9,354 nucleotides of DNA, taken from CAYFYJ01 sp964347415 (GTDB taxonomy: Archaea > Aenigmatarchaeota > Aenigmatarchaeia > CG10238-14). The notes under the pieces are model-generated. The model was given only the letters and a program-made list of their open reading frames with translations, was not told the origin of the DNA and did not search any database. Made by a program: the position numbers and the translations under genes. Positions 1-6,493 of the stretch are shown piece after piece; position 1 is the first letter of the stretch, and the number at the start of each line of letters is the position of its first letter. The stretch spans positions 1-9,354 of the forward strand of contig CAYFYJ010000023.1 in assembly GCA_964347415.1 (NCBI GenBank). Reading direction: 5' to 3'.

Positions 1-608
1 TTCGTTGGGTCAATTATGAAATTATCTGATACTCTACCAACAGTAACAGTAACAGGAATGTGTTTTATCGGTAATTTCTTTACCAACTTATCCCTAATAA
101 TTTTGTCATCTTCCAACTTAGGCATCTTCGCAGTCTTTAAAGCGGCTACAGCAGCTAACGCAGAAGTATCTATGAGATTCCCGTCATGATTGATTATATG
201 AACATCAACAAAAACCTCCCACACTCTTTCTCCTTCTTCGATACATAGTTTTTCCAAATCTATACATTCCGATTCTCTTATCCCCCTATCTACAACTCTG
301 GCTAGTTCAGTTGCATCTTCCCTTGGTGGCCCAGGCTCAAAATCTGGTGACGCTATAGGTGTGAACTCAGCTTCAGTCTTTAGGATCCCCATATCTGGTG
401 TATCAGGAAATGGTTCGCCAATACCTGTTTTTATACCGACTATAACATCAGTCTTACCAATCCTTACTCTTGCAGAACCTTCAGCTCTTTTAATGATGCC
501 AGTTTCAATTTCTATATTCCTGAATGCATCCATCTTCCTTCCATCTACTCTTTCTCCATCCTCTAACAACTTTAATACATATTCAGGTCTCATTAAATCA
601 CTTTCCAT
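1..608 (-). CDS. rrp42: Exosome complex subunit Rrp42 (3' end cut by window edge)
   Basis: This is the non-catalytic RNase PH-fold subunit that alternates with Rrp41 in the hexameric ring of the archaeal exosome, which degrades and tails RNA in the cytoplasm. Translating the minus strand gives 202 residues starting MESDLMRPEYVLKLLEDGER. VDGRK follows, then the Rrp42-type segments EPFPDTP, PPREDATELARVVDRGIRES and DVHIINHDGNLIDTSALAA. The family is usually about 260 residues, so roughly the last 60 lie beyond position 1. The chosen ATG overlaps the end of rrp41 by 11 nt. A second in-frame ATG at 593, with AAGTGAT just upstream, is an equally possible start. Rrp42 lacks the catalytic aspartates of Rrp41 in known archaea; the region where they would fall is only partly covered here. 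It belongs to the psmA-SBDS-Rrp4-Rrp41-Rrp42 run. Confidence 0.93.
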   Translation of the reverse strand, partial: MESDLMRPEYVLKLLEDGERVDGRKMDAFRNIEIETGIIKRAEGSARVRIGKTDVIVGIKTGIGEPFPDTPDMGILKTEAEFTPIASPDFEPGPPREDATELARVVDRGIRESECIDLEKLCIEEGERVWEVFVDVHIINHDGNLIDTSALAAVAALKTAKMPKLEDDKIIRDKLVKKLPIKHIPVTVTVGRVSDNFIIDPT

Positions 609-1314
609 ATTTTTTCATCAAAGCCTCTTTTTGTTTTTTATAAATAGTTTCACCGGCTTTCAGTACATTCTTTAAAATATCTTTTACTTCTTGAGGAGTT
701 AACTGACCATCCATCTGTAGAAGTGTGACCTCTTTTTTCCTAGGTAAGAGCACGATCGGTATATCAGCCTTACCATAATTATCCTCTTTTCCACATAAGT
801 CTATTACAAGTGTATCATCGACCTTCCCGCCAGATAACGCAACAATCAAATCTTTCATTGGAACACCAGCATCAGCCAAAGCCAATGAAGCAGCATTTAT
901 CCCAGTAACTCTTGTAGAACCATCTGCCTGTAATATCTCTATGTAAACATCCACAACCATTTCTGGATAATCCTTTAAGAACAAAGCCGGTTCCAATGCC
1001 AGTCGAGTAACCTTTGAAATTTCTTTCGCCCTCCTCGACGGTCCTGGTCTTTTTCTCTCATCAACGGAGAAGGGAGTCATGTTATATCTGCATTGAACGA
1101 TTGCTCTGTCAGATTTTTGTCGATGTTTGGGAAAAAGTTCTCTTGGTCCATAGACCCCAGCTATAGCTATGGTGTTACCAAACCTAACTTGAGCCGAGCC
1201 ATCGGCATTAGGGATAACACCAACTTTCATCTCGATTTCCCTAACTTCATCCGGTTTTCTTCCATCCAACCTTTTCCCCTTCACGATTAATTTTTCATCA
1301 CTTTTCATTCCCAT
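598..1314 (-). CDS. rrp41: Exosome complex catalytic subunit Rrp41
   Basis: This 238-residue RNase PH-family protein is the phosphorolytic 3'->5' exoribonuclease subunit of the archaeal exosome. It pairs with Rrp42. The early RLDGRK motif is at residues 15-20. The phosphate and RNA binding segment ERKRPGPSRR is at about 86-95, with R94 and R95 matching the arginine pair of Sulfolobus Rrp41. The catalytic acids are in DLCGKEDNYGKADIP at about 172-186, where D178 and D184 match Sulfolobus D182 and D188 with a constant offset of four residues. The enzyme therefore looks active. The ATG follows the rrp4 stop codon TAG with no gap, and GAGTGAT spanning that junction can act as ribosome binding site. 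An in-frame ATG two codons later is an alternative. The 3' end overlaps rrp42. The length is normal for the family. Confidence 0.97.
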   Translation of the reverse strand: MGMKSDEKLIVKGKRLDGRKPDEVREIEMKVGVIPNADGSAQVRFGNTIAIAGVYGPRELFPKHRQKSDRAIVQCRYNMTPFSVDERKRPGPSRRAKEISKVTRLALEPALFLKDYPEMVVDVYIEILQADGSTRVTGINAASLALADAGVPMKDLIVALSGGKVDDTLVIDLCGKEDNYGKADIPIVLLPRKKEVTLLQMDGQLTPQEVKDILKNVLKAGETIYKKQKEALMKKYGK

Positions 1315-1977
1315 CTAATCACTCAATAATTTTGTAATTTCATCAGTTAATCCGATGATATGAGATTTCTCTTCGATCAATTTAACAGCTTTAATAGCTT
1401 TATTTACTTTTTCACCAGAAATCCAAACAACACCGTTCTGTCCCACTCTAATAATAGTTTTCGTTTTTTCTTTTATGGTATTGATCATGCTGCCCTCCTT
1501 CCCTATAAGTCTAGGCACTTTACTAGGGGTAATTTTAACTGTAACACCACCCCTTAATTTTCTCGCTATCGGTGTATTCATCGTTAACTGAACGTCACTG
1601 CCTCTAACATCAGAAACTTGAGCATATATGACATCCCCGACATCATAAAACCTTTGGAGATTGGTTTTTTTCAAATCAACAAACTCATCTACTCCCTCAG
1701 ATAATGAGAGGAATGATGTCCAAGGGGAATTGATATCACAAACCCAACCAACTTTTTCAACACTGATTACGAACCCAATGACCTTATCTTGTCTTCTCGG
1801 GGTATAAACACCAGAAAGAGGAACTACGGATAAATAACCAGAACTATCCTTTGGGATGCCAAGAAACTTAGATATGATTTTTCCATCCTCTGGAAATGTT
1901 CCATAACCTGATTTTTTTTCTTTCATGTCTCCCAGAACTTCTCCAGGCATAACAATTTTTCTCATCTCAACCATCAT
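1315..1977 (-). CDS. rrp4: Exosome RNA-binding cap subunit Rrp4
   Basis: Rrp4 forms the RNA-binding cap on the Rrp41/Rrp42 ring and guides substrates into the central pore. The 220 residues show the usual three parts. An N-terminal beta domain starts near VMPGEVLG (residues 9-16). An S1 domain covers about 58-134, with DKVIGFVISVEKVGWVCDI and GDVIYAQV. A KH domain covers about 143-190, with the GKEG loop at 159-162. The start ATG shares the ATGA overlap with the SBDS stop codon, so translation is probably coupled. ATGs at codons 2 and 5 are alternatives. The next gene, rrp41, starts immediately after the stop. No key element is missing, and the length fits the family. Confidence 0.96.
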   Translation of the reverse strand: MMVEMRKIVMPGEVLGDMKEKKSGYGTFPEDGKIISKFLGIPKDSSGYLSVVPLSGVYTPRRQDKVIGFVISVEKVGWVCDINSPWTSFLSLSEGVDEFVDLKKTNLQRFYDVGDVIYAQVSDVRGSDVQLTMNTPIARKLRGGVTVKITPSKVPRLIGKEGSMINTIKEKTKTIIRVGQNGVVWISGEKVNKAIKAVKLIEEKSHIIGLTDEITKLLSD

Positions 1978-2681
1978 ACATCAACTCTTTTTATTATGTT
2001 GGATTTAAAATTTCCTTTTGTAATATCACCAATTTTCTTAAATACATCCTCTTGGACCCCTGCAGGGATGTCAAGAGTGATCTGTAAAGATCCATCATTC
2101 AACCATCGTTCATCGAATTTCCCAACAGTCCTTTTCAGAACTGAGTATATTTTACCGCTGAACTGTGTTGGGATTATAATTTGAACTATAATCCTTTGGA
2201 ATTTTATTGGCAGTAAAGTTTTTATACTTTCCACAATCTTATTGACCTGTAATTCTGCTTCTATGAGTGGATCAATGTGTACTCCTGCCTTTTCCATGGC
2301 ATTCAATATCCTCTGTGGCGGATGTACGGTATTGGTCTGTGGGTTTATACCTTTTTTTGATATGATATCAGCTATTTCTCTTCTCTTTTCTTCGACAAAC
2401 CTTCTTCTCTGTTCTGTCGTGAATTGTAACTCCCCTTCCACTATAATCTTTTTTGCTACTTGAAAAACATTTGTCGTGCCAAAATTATTCTGAAGTTCTT
2501 CTTCGGAAATGGCATCCCCCCTTCTGACATCATGGTAAATACCCGGATAAGCTATAATTTCTTCTATGTTAAGAGACTTTCCCTTCTTGAATTCTAAGGC
2601 CTTGTCAGGATCAACAAGGACCTCAAACTTCATACCAGCCTTCTTCAATCTAATAACCACGGCTTTATCTACATCGACCAT
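1974..2681 (-). CDS. Ribosome maturation protein SBDS homologue
   Basis: This 235-residue protein belongs to the Shwachman-Bodian-Diamond syndrome (SBDS/Sdo1) family. In eukaryotes SBDS works with the EFL1 GTPase to release eIF6 from the 60S subunit; in archaea it is inferred to act in large-subunit maturation. The N-terminal FYSH domain covers about residues 1-90, with the family-typical stretch SLNIEEIIAYPGIYHDVRRG. The central helical domain carries EEKRREIADIISKKGINPQT followed by HPPQRI. The C-terminal ferredoxin-like domain covers about 165-235. The ATG lies 7 nt after the psmA stop, with only a weak ribosome binding site (TGTGA), so it probably depends on upstream translation. The last codons overlap the rrp4 start by 4 nt. 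Confidence 0.96.
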   Translation of the reverse strand: MVDVDKAVVIRLKKAGMKFEVLVDPDKALEFKKGKSLNIEEIIAYPGIYHDVRRGDAISEEELQNNFGTTNVFQVAKKIIVEGELQFTTEQRRRFVEEKRREIADIISKKGINPQTNTVHPPQRILNAMEKAGVHIDPLIEAELQVNKIVESIKTLLPIKFQRIIVQIIIPTQFSGKIYSVLKRTVGKFDERWLNDGSLQITLDIPAGVQEDVFKKIGDITKGNFKSNIIKRVDV

Positions 2682-2688
2682 AACGAAT

Positions 2689-3396
2689 TCACAGGAGTTT
2701 TCTTATTTTATCTTCTGTCAACGCTTCAAGTTTTTTTTCCTTTTTCCTGATTACTGCAATCTCTAAAGACTTTGCCAAGTCACTAACTTTTTCAGCTTTC
2801 TTTATGGTATTTATCACCAATTTTAGAGCATTTTTTTCATCCATGTTTTCTCTATGTTTATCTCGGAAAATCTTGTTCGCTATCTGTGCACCCCTTCCTA
2901 TCGCATAGGCGTTCCATTCGTATAACATGCCCGAAGGATCGGCCTCGACTAAATGTGGGCCTGTTTCATCGACACCACCCACAAGAAAGGCCACACCAAA
3001 AGGTCTTAACCCCGCATAAAGGGTAGATAATTGCATTCTGTCACCTAATATTTTCGCTAAAGACCAAATATCCATCGCTTCTCCATAGGTTATCCTGTTA
3101 ACTTGAGCTTTGACCATGAGTTGATTAACTAAAACTCTGGCATCTGCGAGTAAACCAGCTGCTACTGCTCCGATATGGTCATCTACCTTGAACAATTTTT
3201 CAATCGTACCTGGGACAATCAATTTTACTATTTGCTTTACTGTTCCGAGTATGACGCCGTCTTTGAAAACTACACCAACTGAAGTAGTCCCTTTCTTAAC
3301 AGCTTCCTTCGCGTATTCAACTTGAAAGAGCCTTCCATCCGGAGAGAAAACAGCTATGGTCCTATCATAACCCATTTCAGGTAATAGTTGTGGCAT
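2689..3396 (-). CDS. psmA: Proteasome alpha subunit
   Basis: This is the structural alpha subunit of the archaeal 20S proteasome, which forms the outer gated rings. The 235 residues begin MPQLLPEMGYDRTIAVFSPD and continue into the proteasome alpha-type signature DGRLFQVEYAKEAV (about 20-33). K67 and the G81-L82 pair correspond to Thermoplasma K66, G80 and L81. They line the pocket that accepts the HbYX tails of PAN-type regulators, so regulated gate opening is probably conserved. The gene has its own GAGGTGA ribosome binding site 4 nt before the ATG and a TATA-like element in the 53-nt gap after the Pop5 gene. It may therefore start a second transcript inside the superoperon. No beta subunit gene is in the window. 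Linkage to the exosome is a known feature of archaeal genomes. Confidence 0.97.
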   Translation of the reverse strand: MPQLLPEMGYDRTIAVFSPDGRLFQVEYAKEAVKKGTTSVGVVFKDGVILGTVKQIVKLIVPGTIEKLFKVDDHIGAVAAGLLADARVLVNQLMVKAQVNRITYGEAMDIWSLAKILGDRMQLSTLYAGLRPFGVAFLVGGVDETGPHLVEADPSGMLYEWNAYAIGRGAQIANKIFRDKHRENMDEKNALKLVINTIKKAEKVSDLAKSLEIAVIRKKEKKLEALTEDKIRKLL

Positions 3397-3400
3397 ATTT

Positions 3401-3407
3401 TCACCTC
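3401..3407 (-). promoter_or_regulatory. Strong ribosome binding site of psmA
   Basis: On the minus strand this reads GAGGTGA, 4 nt before the psmA ATG. It is complementary to the archaeal 16S rRNA 3' end (CACCUC) and is the best such site in the leftward gene cluster. It supports the chosen start. Confidence 0.8.
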
Positions 3408-3440
3408 ATAAATTTCGTGCAATTATAATCATAATTTAGA

Positions 3441-3451
3441 GTTTAAATATT
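3441..3451 (-). promoter_or_regulatory. Probable TATA box of an internal psmA promoter
   Basis: On the minus strand this reads AATATTTAAAC, just after the Pop5 stop codon and 45-55 nt before the psmA ATG. Transcription starting about 25 nt downstream would give a 5' leader of about 20-25 nt that includes the GAGGTGA ribosome binding site. The core TATTTAAA is the same octamer seen, in one or other orientation, in the L15e and TBP promoter regions. The call rests on position and sequence only. Confidence 0.55.
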
Positions 3452-3812
3452 ATCCTTTTTTTGATATACTACTTTTAATACTTTTTATCGTTCCCGAGAT
3501 TTTTAAGATTTTAAGAGTTATTCGATTGTCACCTAATCTATCAATCAGACCTAAACTCGCAATAACATCTTGAGTTGATTTATGATTGCATCTCAAAATA
3601 CCAGTTTGTTTTTTTTGGTTCCAAGAATCTTTAAGAAGCCAAATAGAAGTTTTGGATACACCTTCTTCTCCAAGAAAATCTAACATTGTATTCCAAATAG
3701 CAGATTCTAGATCAGAGTAAGTGAATTCTTCATCCATTTCTGAGATGACTTGAAACGCAATGTATCTATTTTTTTCCCTCAGAGTCGGTGCAACTATTTT
3801 TAATTTTTTCAT
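3450..3812 (-). CDS. rnp2: Ribonuclease P protein component 2 (Pop5/Rpp14 family)
   Basis: This 120-residue protein is the archaeal Pop5 homologue, a protein subunit of RNase P. With Rpp30 it supports the catalytic RNA that trims the 5' leader of tRNA precursors. The recognisable parts are the N-terminal LREKNRYIAFQVIS, the central acidic helix FTYSDLESAIWNTMLDFLGE, and ILRCNHKSTQDVIASLGLI at about 72-90, which is characteristic of the family. The ATG lies in a 4-nt ATGA overlap with the Rpp30 stop, as expected for partners that form a Pop5-Rpp30 heterotetramer and need equal amounts. A separate TATA-like element follows its stop codon. The length is typical. Confidence 0.93.
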   Translation of the reverse strand: MKKLKIVAPTLREKNRYIAFQVISEMDEEFTYSDLESAIWNTMLDFLGEEGVSKTSIWLLKDSWNQKKQTGILRCNHKSTQDVIASLGLIDRLGDNRITLKILKISGTIKSIKSSISKKG

Positions 3813-4525
3813 TTAATCACTTTAACTCCAGGTCTCACCCACTTATTATCTTGCCTTTCTTCAACCATTCTTATTATGCTTTGAGGCGTTTCTGACAAAG
3901 CTTTCTTAGCTCTACTTAACTCCAATCCGAGTAAACATCCCATAGAGATTAAAACTTTAGGGTCCTTCAACTGCCAATGCGACACAGCACCGGAAGAAAT
4001 AATAATAGGTGTTTTATATTTTTTACAGAGTTTCATATTATTCTGAATATGATGCATTATATAGGACCTAGTATTTTTTGAAGAAAACAGAATTTCCCTA
4101 AAATTTATTTCAATAGCGACTTGATTATTTGCTGCAAGTTTGGCCATGGTATGATTGAAACCAGAATCCTTTCTGTTATATTCAGGATGCGTTAAAATAT
4201 CGACTTCTTTTGTTTGCACGGCTCTTCTGTTTAATTCCAGGTTTGTTCCTCTGACTAAGAGTATGTCATAATCCCTTCTAATGTTGACCAATTTTTTTAA
4301 TTCTTCCAATGTTGTTGCCTCGAGTCCAATGAAAATATCAATCCCTGTTTTTTTCGATGCCTCAACTGCTCTTTTTTTAAATTGATCAACCCGTTTTCTA
4401 TCTTTATAATAAATAGCAAAACCTATCCCTCTAAACCCTAAAATTTTAGCTCTTTTAGCAAAATCCTCCACTGAACTCTTCCCTTCTGAAAACTCTGAAT
4501 GTAGATGAAGATCGTAGAGATGCAT
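3809..4525 (-). CDS. rnp3: Ribonuclease P protein component 3 (Rpp30 family)
   Basis: This is the TIM-barrel Rpp30 subunit of archaeal RNase P, related in fold to PHP hydrolases. It begins MHLYDLHLHSEFSEGKSS. Further family features are GFRGIGFAIYYKD, the strand DILLVRGTN, the segment EVDILTHPEYNRKDSGFNH and the late IIISSGAVSHWQLKDP. I chose the ATG at 4525, giving 238 residues. The frame can be extended three codons to a TTG at 4534, but the ATG places the conserved DLHLHS directly at the N-terminus as in homologues. No clear ribosome binding site precedes it. It lies 36 nt after L15e in an AT-rich spacer and overlaps Pop5 by 4 nt, so it is probably cotranscribed with both. Confidence 0.93.
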   Translation of the reverse strand: MHLYDLHLHSEFSEGKSSVEDFAKRAKILGFRGIGFAIYYKDRKRVDQFKKRAVEASKKTGIDIFIGLEATTLEELKKLVNIRRDYDILLVRGTNLELNRRAVQTKEVDILTHPEYNRKDSGFNHTMAKLAANNQVAIEINFREILFSSKNTRSYIMHHIQNNMKLCKKYKTPIIISSGAVSHWQLKDPKVLISMGCLLGLELSRAKKALSETPQSIIRMVEERQDNKWVRPGVKVIK

Positions 4526-4561
4526 AATAATCAAAATTAGAATTGATATTAAAATAATTAT

Positions 4562-5047
4562 TTAATGTCTTAGTACTCTCTTTTTGTGTTGCTTCTCTAT
4601 AATCCATTTCATGTTTTTATCTTTTTTTATTTCTGGACTGTTAGGATCGACTAGAATTACTTCAAACCATTTGCTCTTCCCGTCCTCAGCAACATAATAA
4701 CTTCCAAGGACTTCTAGGTTCAGATATTTTTTCTGTACCCTCTGTTCTACTATTTTTCGTAAGTTCTTTCTTGGGGTGTATCTCACCAATCCTGCCTTAG
4801 ATGGTTTTCTCCCACGTTTTCCGTACAAGGGTCTTCTTCTCCCGCCGCGACCAATTCTTGCTCTGACTAAAATAAATCCTCCCTTTGCTTTATAACCAAG
4901 TGCTCTAGCTCTATCTAATCTAGTCGGTTTATCAATCTTCCTGAACCTAGGTTCCCTTCTCCATTCCACCATTCTATCCCTAATTGAACCTTTAGTTTTT
5001 TTTCCTTGATATACACTTCTGATATACTGATACATACCTTTTACCAT
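4562..5047 (-). CDS. rpl15e: Large-subunit ribosomal protein L15e, lacking the usual C-terminal tail
   Basis: This is an RNA-binding protein of the archaeal large ribosomal subunit. From the chosen ATG it has 161 residues. The core is clear: MYQYIRS, RMVEWRREPRF, the conserved PTRLDRARALGYKAKGGFIL, the arginine- and glycine-rich loop RGGRRRPLYGKRGRKPSK, NLEVLGSYYV and KWFEVILVDPNSPEIKKD. It stops at WIIEKQHKKRVLRH. Archaeal L15e is usually about 190-195 residues and continues after the RVFRG-like position with a basic, glycine-rich tail (GLTSAG...). About 30-40 residues are therefore absent. No reading frame after the stop encodes that tail, so a simple frameshift is not the cause. The frame can be extended upstream to a GTG at 5074, but that lies only about 18 nt from the TATA element. 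The ATG has GGTG 7 nt before it and fits homologues better. Confidence 0.95.
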   Translation of the reverse strand: MVKGMYQYIRSVYQGKKTKGSIRDRMVEWRREPRFRKIDKPTRLDRARALGYKAKGGFILVRARIGRGGRRRPLYGKRGRKPSKAGLVRYTPRKNLRKIVEQRVQKKYLNLEVLGSYYVAEDGKSKWFEVILVDPNSPEIKKDKNMKWIIEKQHKKRVLRH

Positions 5048-5083
5048 TGAAAACACCGATATATACTTAAACACATACTACAG

Positions 5084-5098
5084 TAAATTTAAATATTA
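5084..5098. promoter_or_regulatory. Shared palindromic TATA element for divergent L15e and membrane-protein genes
   Basis: The plus strand carries TAAATTTAAATATTA here, with the self-complementary core ATTTAAAT at 5087-5094. Rightward it gives a consensus archaeal TATA box TTTAAATA at 5088-5095, preceded by GTAAAT, which fits a purine-N-W-A-A-W TFB recognition element. Leftward it gives TATTTAAA. The core centre is about 44 nt from the L15e ATG (5047) and about 40 nt from the membrane-protein ATG (5131), suitable for short leaders on both sides. No other good TATA box is visible in the 83-nt region. Confidence 0.6.
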
Positions 5099-5117
5099 TA
5101 TTGTTTTAAAAAGTGTT

Positions 5118-5126
5118 AGGTGGTGA
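5118..5126 (+). promoter_or_regulatory. Ribosome binding site of the small membrane protein gene
   Basis: AGGTGGTGA ends 4 nt before the ATG at 5131 and matches the archaeal anti-Shine-Dalgarno sequence. It decides the start in favour of 5131 over an in-frame GTG at 5113, which lies upstream of this site. Confidence 0.75.
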
Positions 5127-5130
5127 AATA

Positions 5131-5409
5131 ATGCATCCGTTAGGCAAAATGTTAATCGGAATAATATTATTGCTAGTTCCACTCGGAGCATATGCATATG
5201 AATATACGACAGGAGTAAAAACAGTATATGGTATCACCGTACCACTATTATCATCTCTGAAAACGGTTTTACTAGGAATAATTCCACCATTCTTAATACT
5301 AATCGGACTATTCATCGTCTGGTTAGAATTGGACGAGTGGAGAATTGAGAAAGAATTGAAAGCAGAGGAAAAAAAAGAGAAGAGGAAGAAAAGAAAGAAA
5401 AAAAAGTAA
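5131..5409 (+). CDS. Small two-helix membrane protein with polybasic C-terminal tail, function unknown
   Basis: I do not recognise a named family. The 92-residue protein begins MHPLGKMLIGIILLLVPLGAYAYEY. It has two hydrophobic stretches at about residues 7-23 and 46-65, joined by a short polar loop. After the second helix comes an acidic/basic amphipathic stretch (LELDEWRIEKELKAEEK). The last 12 residues contain 11 lysines or arginines. By the positive-inside rule both ends should face the cytoplasm. A less likely reading is that the first helix is a cleaved signal peptide, given Ala-Tyr-Ala at 20-22. The ATG is set by a strong ribosome binding site. The gene is divergent from L15e, apparently sharing its promoter, and lies 49 nt before FEN-1. 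The basic tail could contact rRNA, nucleic acid or acidic lipid, but that is inference. Confidence 0.75.
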   Translation: MHPLGKMLIGIILLLVPLGAYAYEYTTGVKTVYGITVPLLSSLKTVLLGIIPPFLILIGLFIVWLELDEWRIEKELKAEEKKEKRKKRKKKK

Positions 5410-5427
5410 TCCTCAATCCTTTTAATC

Positions 5428-5436
5428 TTAATATTT
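5428..5436 (+). promoter_or_regulatory. Possible TATA box for leaderless FEN-1 transcription
   Basis: TTAATATTT is centred about 27 nt before the FEN-1 ATG. No Shine-Dalgarno-like sequence lies between it and the start. That combination would suit a leaderless mRNA. The TATA match is only moderate. Confidence 0.35.
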
Positions 5437-5458
5437 CTTAGTCTTAATTATTGATTAT

Positions 5459-6493
5459 ATGGGAGTACAAATTTCTGTCATTATCCCAAAGACTGAGATT
5501 GAGCTTCGAGATCTGTCTGGAAAGAAAATAGCGATCGACGCATACAATATATTATTCCAATTCCTTTCGATAATTAGACAGAGAGATACTGGAGAACCTT
5601 TAAGAGATAGTGAAGGGAGAATTACTTCGCATTTATCAGGTCTTTTCTACCGTACGATTAAATTGATAGATACTGGTATTAAACCCATTTATATATACGA
5701 TGGCAAGCCGCCAGATTTTAAGAAAAAAACTATTCAAGAAAGAGACCTAACTAGAGAAGAGGCGAGAAAGAAATGGAAGAAAGCTGTAAAAGAGGGGAGA
5801 AAAGAAGATATCATGGTCTATGCTCAGGCTGCCATCAAAATAACCGATGAAATGATGGAGGAGAGTAAAAAACTCCTAGATGCTATGGGTGTTCCATGGC
5901 TTCAAGCACCATCCGAAGGCGAGGCCCAATGTGCTCTCATATGTAGGAATGAAGATGCAGATTATACAGGTTCTCAGGATTACGACGCCTTGATGTTTTC
6001 CTCACCCCGTTTGATCAGAAACTTATCGATAACGGGAAAGAGAAAATTACCTCGACAAGAAGCATACATCGAAATAAAACCCGAGATTATAGAACTTGAT
6101 AAAGTTCTGTCCAGCTTAGGGATAACAAAAGAACAATTAATAATCCTTGGGATATTAGTTGGTACAGATTATAACCCCCAGGGGATCAAGGGAGTTGGCC
6201 CAAAAACAGGTTTAAAATTGGTTAAAGAACATAAGACTCTGGATAAAATCTTGGAACAAATTGAATGGGAATTCGATATAAATGCACACAAAATATATGA
6301 ATTTTTCTTAAACCCACCAGTAACCGACAAATATAAAATCGAATGGAAACAGCCAGATAGAGATAGGTTGATGGAATTAATGATAGAAGAACATGATTTT
6401 TCTAAAGTAAGAGTAGAGAATGCTGTTAAGAGATTGATGGAGACCAGAAGAGAAGGTACTCAATCCAGACTTGGGAATTGGTTGAAAAAATAA
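5459..6493 (+). CDS. fen: Flap endonuclease 1 (FEN-1) with C-terminal PIP box
   Basis: FEN-1 is the structure-specific nuclease that removes 5' flaps during Okazaki fragment maturation and repair. The 344 residues start MGVQISVIIP, the usual archaeal N-terminus (MGVQIxxLIP), which fixes the ATG. All metal-binding acids are present: D27 (AIDAYN), D81 (YDGKPP), E153 and E155 (SEGEAQ), D174 and D176 (SQDYDAL) and D237 (GTDYN). The helix-hairpin-helix GIKGVGPKTGL follows. The C-terminus carries QSRLGNWL at 335-342, a PCNA-interacting motif close to the consensus QxxhxxaF, with Leu replacing the last aromatic. Length and domain order are normal. The gene ends exactly against the RNase HII stop codon. 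There is no ribosome binding site, so leaderless translation is possible. Confidence 0.97.
   Translation: MGVQISVIIPKTEIELRDLSGKKIAIDAYNILFQFLSIIRQRDTGEPLRDSEGRITSHLSGLFYRTIKLIDTGIKPIYIYDGKPPDFKKKTIQERDLTREEARKKWKKAVKEGRKEDIMVYAQAAIKITDEMMEESKKLLDAMGVPWLQAPSEGEAQCALICRNEDADYTGSQDYDALMFSSPRLIRNLSITGKRKLPRQEAYIEIKPEIIELDKVLSSLGITKEQLIILGILVGTDYNPQGIKGVGPKTGLKLVKEHKTLDKILEQIEWEFDINAHKIYEFFLNPPVTDKYKIEWKQPDRDRLMELMIEEHDFSKVRVENAVKRLMETRREGTQSRLGNWLKK

Noticed and set aside
361..675. Open frame on the plus strand opposite rrp42 and the rrp41 end
   Set aside because: It lies wholly over two well-conserved minus-strand exosome genes, begins with GTG without a ribosome binding site, and its product is low-complexity Ser/Phe/Ile-rich sequence typical of an antisense reading.
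4526..4561. Frameshifted remainder of L15e after its stop codon
   Set aside because: All three frames were read; none gives the basic glycine-rich tail expected, so a single indel does not explain the short protein.
5341..5406. Purine-rich low-complexity stretch as a possible repeat element
   Set aside because: It is the coding sequence for the Lys/Glu/Arg-rich tail of the small membrane protein and ends in its stop codon. It has no regular repeat unit.
5410..5458. Terminator or small RNA between the membrane protein and FEN-1 genes
   Set aside because: The spacer is AT-rich with a short T run but no stable inverted repeat, and it is too short for a separate RNA gene. Only a weak promoter element can be argued.
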